64,000 nt of DNA. It comes from Nitrosovibrio sp. Nv4 (GTDB lineage Bacteria > Pseudomonadota > Gammaproteobacteria > Burkholderiales > Nitrosomonadaceae). The stretch is taken from contig NZ_OCMZ01000001.1 of assembly GCF_900215485.1 (NCBI RefSeq), positions 930,001 through 994,000 on the forward strand, in the 5' to 3' direction. The notes under the pieces were generated by a model that worked only from the letters and a program-made list of their open reading frames with translations, ran no database searches and had not been told where the DNA came from. This document shows, piece by piece, positions 62,620-64,000 of this stretch. How positions within the stretch are numbered: the first letter of the stretch is position 1; every line of letters begins with the position of its first letter. Both the position numbers and the translations under genes were made by a program.

Positions 62620-63999
<1,380 letters not shown>

Positions 64000-64000
64000 T

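Overview
The window looks like chromosome of a betaproteobacterial ammonia oxidiser of the Nitrosospira/Nitrosomonadaceae type. The reasons are a Calvin-cycle/glycolysis operon in the order tkt-gap-pgk-pyk-fba, PEP-CTERM proteins, a fmt-rsmB-ntrYX operon, and tandem porin-like outer membrane proteins. This assignment rests on gene content and protein style, not on a database search. No rRNA, tRNA, CRISPR array or intact insertion sequence was seen.

Region 1 (about 1-8.8 kb) is accessory and gene-poor, with long non-coding stretches. It holds an E1/ThiF-like adenylyltransferase, two PEP-CTERM proteins (one resembling the flocculation protein PepA), two paralogous FeeM-type N-acyl amino acid synthase-like acyltransferases and a nitroreductase-like flavoprotein. 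A decayed second copy of the ThiF-like 3' end lies next to the nitroreductase gene. Both PEP-CTERM genes are preceded by near-consensus sigma-54 (-24/-12) promoters. FeeM-type synthases are known to associate with the PEP-CTERM/exosortase system; the E1-like plus flavoprotein pair suggests further processing of an acyl product (inference). No exosortase lies in the window.

Region 2 (8.8-35.8 kb) is mostly housekeeping. It contains an inositol-phosphatase/redoxin pair, rsmE, argA, yggX, ppk1 with a CYTH-CHAD protein, and the carbon operon. The fmt-rsmB-DUF4390-ntrY-ntrX operon follows; its NtrX has lost the residues needed for ATP-driven sigma-54 activation. Then come def, dprA and topB. rsmB and dprA each carry an in-frame 9-bp Gly-rich minisatellite.

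Region 3 (35.8-51.7 kb) is an envelope region. Its left part encodes a ketoacyl synthase with a small ACP, a long GNAT protein resembling bacterial ceramide synthase, a MobA-like nucleotidyltransferase, an LptF/LptG pair, a diacylglycerol/ceramide-kinase-like enzyme and a Tam41-like nucleotidyltransferase. Together these form a candidate sphingolipid-like lipid synthesis and transport locus. Its right part is a minus-strand operon (KdsB-like cytidylyltransferase, HpcH/HpaI aldolase, 2-hydroxyacid dehydrogenase, SDR epimerase, HAD phosphatase) divergent from two glycosyltransferases, probably making an unusual acidic sugar for a surface glycan.

Region 4 (51.7-64 kb) has a metallo-beta-lactamase-fold hydrolase, corA, ppx, phoU, rpiA and ilvA. 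These are followed by two tandem beta-barrel porin paralogues preceded by a decayed third copy, then a small GNAT acetyltransferase and purA.
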